Shown here piece by piece: positions 60,023 to 64,000 of a stretch of 64,000 nucleotides of DNA. The notes under the pieces are model-generated. The model was not told where the DNA came from. It made no database searches and saw nothing but the letters and a program-made list of their open reading frames with translations. Every line of letters begins with the position of its first letter. The stretch's first letter is position 1. The stretch comes from JBFWUW01 sp050247075. GTDB lineage: Bacteria; Planctomycetota; Planctomycetia; Pirellulales; JBFWUW01. A program made the translations under genes and the position numbers. The stretch lies in contig JBFWUW010000019.1 in the NCBI GenBank assembly GCA_050247075.1, positions 34,391 through 98,390 on the forward strand. The letters are read 5' to 3'.

Positions 60023-61954
60023 CTAGTTCTCAATCGCCACCGGCCCCAGTTGTATTTGCACCATGCGGCGGTAGCGGCCGCTGTGGGATAGAAGTTCGGC
60101 GTGGGTGCCGGTCTCGACGATGCGGCCATCCTCCAGGACCACGATGCGATCGGCGTGGGTGATGGTGCTCAGGCGGTGGGCGATGACGAAACTGGTGCGG
60201 CCTTGCATCAGGTCGGACAGGCTTTGTTGGATCAGCCGCTCGCTTTCGGTATCGAGATTGCTGGTTGCCTCGTCCAGGATCAAAATACGCGGGTTGGCCA
60301 GAATGGCGCGGGCAATGGCCAGCCGCTGGCGCTGCCCGCCCGACAGCCGCACGCCGCGCTCGCCGATGAGCGTGTCGTACCCTAGGGGCAGGGCCGCGAT
60401 AAACTCGTGGGCGTGGGCCGCTTGCGCGGCGGCTTCGATCTCTTCGCGCGCGGCGTGGCGGCCGGCGTAACCAATGTTGTCGGCCACCGTACCATCGAAC
60501 AGAAACACGTCCTGCTCGACGATTCCCAGCAGCCGGCGGTAGCTATCGACATCGATCTTTCGCAGATCGACGCCATCCAAGGCAATCGTCCCCGCCGTGG
60601 GGTCGTAAAAGCGGGCCACCAGATTGCACAGCGTGGTCTTGCCCGCCCCGCTGGGACCGACCAAGGCCACCATCTGGCCGGGCAATACATCCAGATCTAT
60701 ACCGTGCAGTACGCTCTCCTTGGCGGCCGGGTAGGCAAAATCGACCCCTCGAAAGGTGATCTGCCCGCGGACGTCGGCGGCGTTTAGCGCCACGGCATCG
60801 CTGCCGGGGGGCATTTCGCGTTCCTCCCGCAGCAGGTCGAGGACACGGTCGAGTCCCGCCAGGCTGTTTTGCAGCGCGGTGGCGCTTTCCGCCAGCACGG
60901 CCAACGGGCCCAGCAGCATCACCAGATAGAACAAGAACATCATTACGTCCCCCAGCGACAAGCTGCCGGCCAACACCCGCGTGCCGCCGTAGACCAGCAT
61001 CGCGGCCGAAGCCAGCGGGATCAGCACGGCCCAGACGACTTCGACCACGCGCGACCAGCACCAGGCCAGCAGTTCCTTGCGGCCCATCAGGTGGTTGCCG
61101 CGGGTGAAGCGGGCGGCTTCGCTCCGTTCGCGGCCAAAAGCCCGCACCACGCGCATGCCGCCGAAAGCCTCGGTGGCTTGCCCGTCGATCTCTTGCCGCT
61201 GCTTGCGGACATCGCGAAAGACCGGGCGAATGCGGTTGATCCAGGTGCGATGGGTGAGAAACACGGCCGGAATGAGCAGCAGCGAACCGAGCAGCAGCCG
61301 CCAATCGACCCAGGCCAGCACGGCCAGACTGCCCAACAATTGAATGATGGCCCGCCAGGGGTTGTAGATCAGGCTGAAGATCAGCTCGGCCACGCCGCCA
61401 GCGTCCTCGCGGAGGATGCTGGCCACGCCGCCGCTTTTGAGCTGATACACGCGATGCAACGGCAGCCGCACGGCATGTTCAAAGACCAGCCGCCGCACCG
61501 ACATCTGCACGCGCTTGGTGGCCCGGGTGGCCATCCAGCGGCCCCATAAGTGAATAAACGTTTCAAACAGCGACATAGCCACCACACCCCCGGCCAGCAG
61601 CCACAGCAAAGAGCGGCTATCCGTGGGCAGGTTAAGAATCCGCGTCAACGAGTCGGGCAGCGGCTTGCCTGGCAGAATGTAGTCGATGGCCAGCTTGGTG
61701 CCGGCCGGCGGGACCAACTTGAGCAGCGTGGAGAGCGTTAGCGTGGCCAGCGCGGCGGAAATTGCCCAGCGTTGCCCGCGGACCAGTTTGAGAAACTCCA
61801 CCAGCAGTTTGCCAAACGATCGCGAACGCTTGGTCGATTTACCTGGGCGCCCGTGCGGTCCGGGCGGCGGCTCTTGTTCGTCCTTGTTCCGCCGCGATTG
61901 GCGCAAGCGTTGGCGATATTCCTCGAACTTTTTTCGACTGGTTCCTCCGCGCAA
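60023..61954 (-). CDS. ABC exporter, fused permease-ATPase (MsbA/ABCB-like)
   Basis: 643 residues. TTG 61954 is accepted as start because GGAG lies seven bases upstream and no ATG fits; the first 45 residues are basic. Six TM helices (about 60-370) precede an ATPase domain with Walker A VGPSGAGKTTLC, Q-loop, signature LSGGQRQRLAIARA, Walker B ILILDEATSNLD and switch His in IAHRLS. A homodimeric type IV exporter of lipids, peptides or drugs; substrate unknown. On the opposite strand to the downstream DUF3754 gene. Confidence 0.92.
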   Translation of the reverse strand: MRGGTSRKKFEEYRQRLRQSRRNKDEQEPPPGPHGRPGKSTKRSRSFGKLLVEFLKLVRGQRWAISAALATLTLSTLLKLVPPAGTKLAIDYILPGKPLPDSLTRILNLPTDSRSLLWLLAGGVVAMSLFETFIHLWGRWMATRATKRVQMSVRRLVFEHAVRLPLHRVYQLKSGGVASILREDAGGVAELIFSLIYNPWRAIIQLLGSLAVLAWVDWRLLLGSLLLIPAVFLTHRTWINRIRPVFRDVRKQRQEIDGQATEAFGGMRVVRAFGRERSEAARFTRGNHLMGRKELLAWCWSRVVEVVWAVLIPLASAAMLVYGGTRVLAGSLSLGDVMMFLFYLVMLLGPLAVLAESATALQNSLAGLDRVLDLLREEREMPPGSDAVALNAADVRGQITFRGVDFAYPAAKESVLHGIDLDVLPGQMVALVGPSGAGKTTLCNLVARFYDPTAGTIALDGVDLRKIDVDSYRRLLGIVEQDVFLFDGTVADNIGYAGRHAAREEIEAAAQAAHAHEFIAALPLGYDTLIGERGVRLSGGQRQRLAIARAILANPRILILDEATSNLDTESERLIQQSLSDLMQGRTSFVIAHRLSTITHADRIVVLEDGRIVETGTHAELLSHSGRYRRMVQIQLGPVAIEN

Positions 61955-62112
61955 CGCCAGACTCCAATTCGATAATGCGTTAACGATAAATCGTGCGAGG
62001 CCAAACTGGCCTTCGCTAGCGGCGCTGGCATGTTGGGCATCGGCCGCCAGACATTATAGACTAGCTACAGGAGTTACACCCGGCTGGCCGATAGACAGAA
62101 TCGCGCTGCCCA

Positions 62113-63387
62113 ATGCGTAACAGCCAACCCGAACCATGCCAGGACGACAACATGGGCGATACACGCGGCTTGCAAAACTTCGTGCCTGTACGCCGGGCTG
62201 ACATGCTAGAGCTGCTGTGCCAGCAAGAGGGCCTGTCGAGCGCGGAACAGGGCAGTTTTCGGCAGTTGGCGCAAATGCTGGAGGCCACGTTTCACTATGA
62301 GTATCACGCCCGGCTGGAGGCGTTGAAGGCCGACTACGCTCCTTTCGACCCGGACAGTGACACCTGCGCGCTGAATGCGCCAAAAACTGGCGAGGAAGAG
62401 GCCGCCCGGCTCGACCGTCTGTTTAGCGACTTTGCCGGTTTGCTGGAGCGGGCTAACTTCCAACGGTTGTCGCACGAGGATATTGAAGCGGCCCTGGGGG
62501 CGATGAGCGACGGCGGCATGCGGCTGGATGTCGATTTTGACGTCTTCGACCGGTTGGAAGTCTTCGCCCGCGGCGATGCGGTGGAGAAGCGGTCGCTTCG
62601 GCGGCTGCGCAACCGGCTGCGAGTGGTGGAGATTGACATTCCCGTGTATCAGCGGTTGGTGGTTATTTTTCGGCTGCGTCCGCACAAGCGGCTGGGGAGC
62701 GAAGTTGACGCTCACACGGTCTATCTGAAGCTGTTCAAAGACATTCCCCAGCAAGATCTGGAGATGTTGCTGCCCGGCGGCCAGGTCCGCATGAGCGTGG
62801 TGGATCAGGCCAAGGTCTGGTTCCCCACGATCTCCGGCGTGGGCATGACGCTGTTCAAGATCATTCAAGGGGCGCTCAGTGTTGCCGCGGCGGGCGTGTA
62901 CGGCACGGCGGCTTTCTTGGGCATGGCGGGGGGAGCCGTGGGCTACGGTGCTAAATCGTTCTTTGGCTATCTGCGAACGAAGGAAAAGTACCGCCTGACA
63001 CTGACCAGCAGCCTGTATTACCGCAATCTCGATAACAACGCGGGCGTGCTGTTTCGCTTGCTGGACGAAGCCGAAGAGCAGGAATGCCGCGAGGCGTTGC
63101 TGGCGTACTACTTTTTGTGGCGGGAGGCTGGCGAGAGGGGCTGGGACATGGCCACGCTCGACCGCCGCGTAGAGCGATTTTTGGCCGAGAAACTGCAAGT
63201 CGAGGTCGATTTTGAGATCGACGACGCGATGGAGAAACTAAGGCGACTAGGACTGGTCCGCGAGGTGGCGGAAGGCTGCTGGAAGGCCGAGCCTATCGGA
63301 AAATCATTGATTGCGTTGGACGATGCCTGGGACGACCTGTTCGATTTTCGCGAGCCCGGCGAAACGGCCGGGCGAATGGCGGCATAG
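62113..63387 (+). CDS. DUF3754 (TMEM143-like) membrane protein
   Basis: 424 residues from ATG 62113, or 411 from ATG 62152 (AGGAC upstream). A soluble alpha/beta N-terminal part (FVPVRRADMLELLC, VEIDIPVYQRLVVIFRLRP, LKLFKDIPQQDLEMLLPG), one or two TM helices (about 245-290: GALSVAAAGVYGTAAFLGMAGG), then a helical C-terminus (TLTSSLYYRNLDNNAGVLFRLLD). This matches the DUF3754 family, whose eukaryotic members (TMEM143) are mitochondrial. Function unknown. It is the last gene before the rRNA operon. Confidence 0.85.
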   Translation: MRNSQPEPCQDDNMGDTRGLQNFVPVRRADMLELLCQQEGLSSAEQGSFRQLAQMLEATFHYEYHARLEALKADYAPFDPDSDTCALNAPKTGEEEAARLDRLFSDFAGLLERANFQRLSHEDIEAALGAMSDGGMRLDVDFDVFDRLEVFARGDAVEKRSLRRLRNRLRVVEIDIPVYQRLVVIFRLRPHKRLGSEVDAHTVYLKLFKDIPQQDLEMLLPGGQVRMSVVDQAKVWFPTISGVGMTLFKIIQGALSVAAAGVYGTAAFLGMAGGAVGYGAKSFFGYLRTKEKYRLTLTSSLYYRNLDNNAGVLFRLLDEAEEQECREALLAYYFLWREAGERGWDMATLDRRVERFLAEKLQVEVDFEIDDAMEKLRRLGLVREVAEGCWKAEPIGKSLIALDDAWDDLFDFREPGETAGRMAA

Positions 63388-63507
63388 CAGGGTGTTAAGC
63401 TAGGTTGCCTGCGGCCTGCTTTGCCGGCTGCGATGGGCGGAACAGCCGCATTTTCCTGGTGTTTTGGCCTTGAATCACGGAATTCTAAAAATTCCGGATT
63501 AGGCTCC
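63388..63507. promoter_or_regulatory. Upstream region of the rRNA promoter
   Basis: A palindrome CGGAATT-ctaaa-AATTCCG (63478-63496) and AT-rich sequence lie just before the -35 at 63508, a position where an UP element or regulator binding is expected. Confidence 0.4.
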
Positions 63508-63535
63508 TTGACGCTCACGGGTCAGCCGCTAAGAT
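63508..63535 (+). promoter_or_regulatory. Candidate rRNA promoter
   Basis: TTGACG (63508-63513), 16-bp spacer, TAAGAT (63530-63535). With the upstream AT-rich palindrome this is the best promoter-like match before 16S. Start expected near 63542. Confidence 0.45.
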
Positions 63536-63608
63536 TCACTCTCCCTCGCACGCGGCGGAAAGGTTCTGCTAGCGGTAAGGGATTATTGCTTTTGATGGCA
63601 GTATTTTC

Positions 63609-63620
63609 TGATCTTTGACA
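63609..63620 (+). promoter_or_regulatory. boxA-like antitermination site in the rRNA leader
   Basis: TGATCTTTGACA matches the E. coli boxA TGCTCTTTAACA at 10 of 12 bases. A second weaker match (CCCTCTTTGACC) lies near 63682-63693. Placed in the leader between promoter and 16S, as in rRNA operons. Confidence 0.55.
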
Positions 63621-63808
63621 ATTCGGTAGTTGCCCCAAGAGTTTTAGCCAATACAAGACCGTATTGGGTATTGAACCGTTGCCCTCTTTGACCGGGGGGC
63701 GACAACCAGTTCAAGCCTGTAAGTTGGCTGAGTTCTCAATCCGGGCAAGCAAAGCCTCTTCAAGGGCAACCTTGATGTTGGTGGCGTTTGTTTCGGTTAA
63801 GAAAACAT

Positions 63809-64000
<192 letters not shown>

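Noticed and set aside
62206..63198. 330-codon minus-strand frame within the DUF3754 gene
   Set aside because: Shadow of the plus-strand DUF3754 protein; no domain seen.

Overview
The window is GC-rich chromosomal DNA of a planctomycete, probably from the Pirellulales. Three things point there: paralogous proteins of the DUF1549/DUF1553 (Planctomycete cytochrome C) and DUF1501 families; a planctomycete-style ECF sigma factor next to a Ser/Thr kinase with a C-terminal extracytoplasmic part; and the first 192 nt of a 16S rRNA at the right edge, whose 5' end has the planctomycete form (GTGGATTAGGCATGCAAGTC). Many genes lack a clear Shine-Dalgarno sequence, so several starts are judgement calls and are flagged.

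Layout. 1-4.9 kb: tail of a haem-c protein, overlapped by a large thioredoxin/HEAT-repeat protein, then a SIMPL-domain protein. 5-7.3 kb: a probable methanethiol S-methyltransferase and a two-TM K+ channel with RCK domains. 7.3-12.4 kb, minus strand: glycosyltransferase 2, a large unrecognised protein, a flippase-like membrane protein and a methyltransferase, a candidate surface-glycan/lipid locus. 12.6-18.7 kb: pyruvate phosphate dikinase, divergent from a DUF1549/DUF1553 protein. 19-23.5 kb: small conserved protein, sugar epimerase, ArsR regulator, PRPP synthetase, lactate dehydrogenase. 23.9-30.2 kb: formylglycine-generating-type enzyme, SnoaL-like protein, glycine-rich 13-residue-repeat protein, PhoD phosphatase, Gfo/Idh/MocA oxidoreductase. 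30.4-36 kb: operon DUF1549/DUF1553 - DUF1501 - PPC protein. 36-41.6 kb: NagB, double Usp, PQQ-like propeller, nitrilase, sialidase-like protein. 41.9-47.1 kb: spherulin-4 glycosidase-like, RuvX, SDR epimerase, alpha/beta hydrolase, Dabb, second DUF1501. 47.6-54 kb: STAS, J-like/PA14 protein, CHAD, MMPL/RND exporter. 54-59.1 kb: ECF sigma and giant Ser/Thr kinase with a detached leucine-rich mini-ORF. 59.4-63.4 kb: small membrane protein, ABC exporter, DUF3754 protein. 63.4-64 kb: rRNA promoter/leader (boxA-like) and the start of 16S.

As a group the genes fit a heterotrophic planctomycete that degrades sulfated or amino-sugar polymers (PSCyt/DUF1501 operons, FGE-type enzyme, NagB, sialidase-like and GH135-like proteins), makes extracellular glycans, and signals through STAS, ECF sigma and Ser/Thr kinase proteins. 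No CRISPR array, tRNA, prophage or autonomous transposase was seen.

The most unusual content is intergenic. There is a 170-bp MITE-like element with matching flanks in several copies, a family of short GTAGGAGGCGA palindromes, two other large palindromes (one of which appears to supply the start codon of a gene), and a set of intergenic arrays with a strict 7-nt period that share heptamer words and sit against gene ends.
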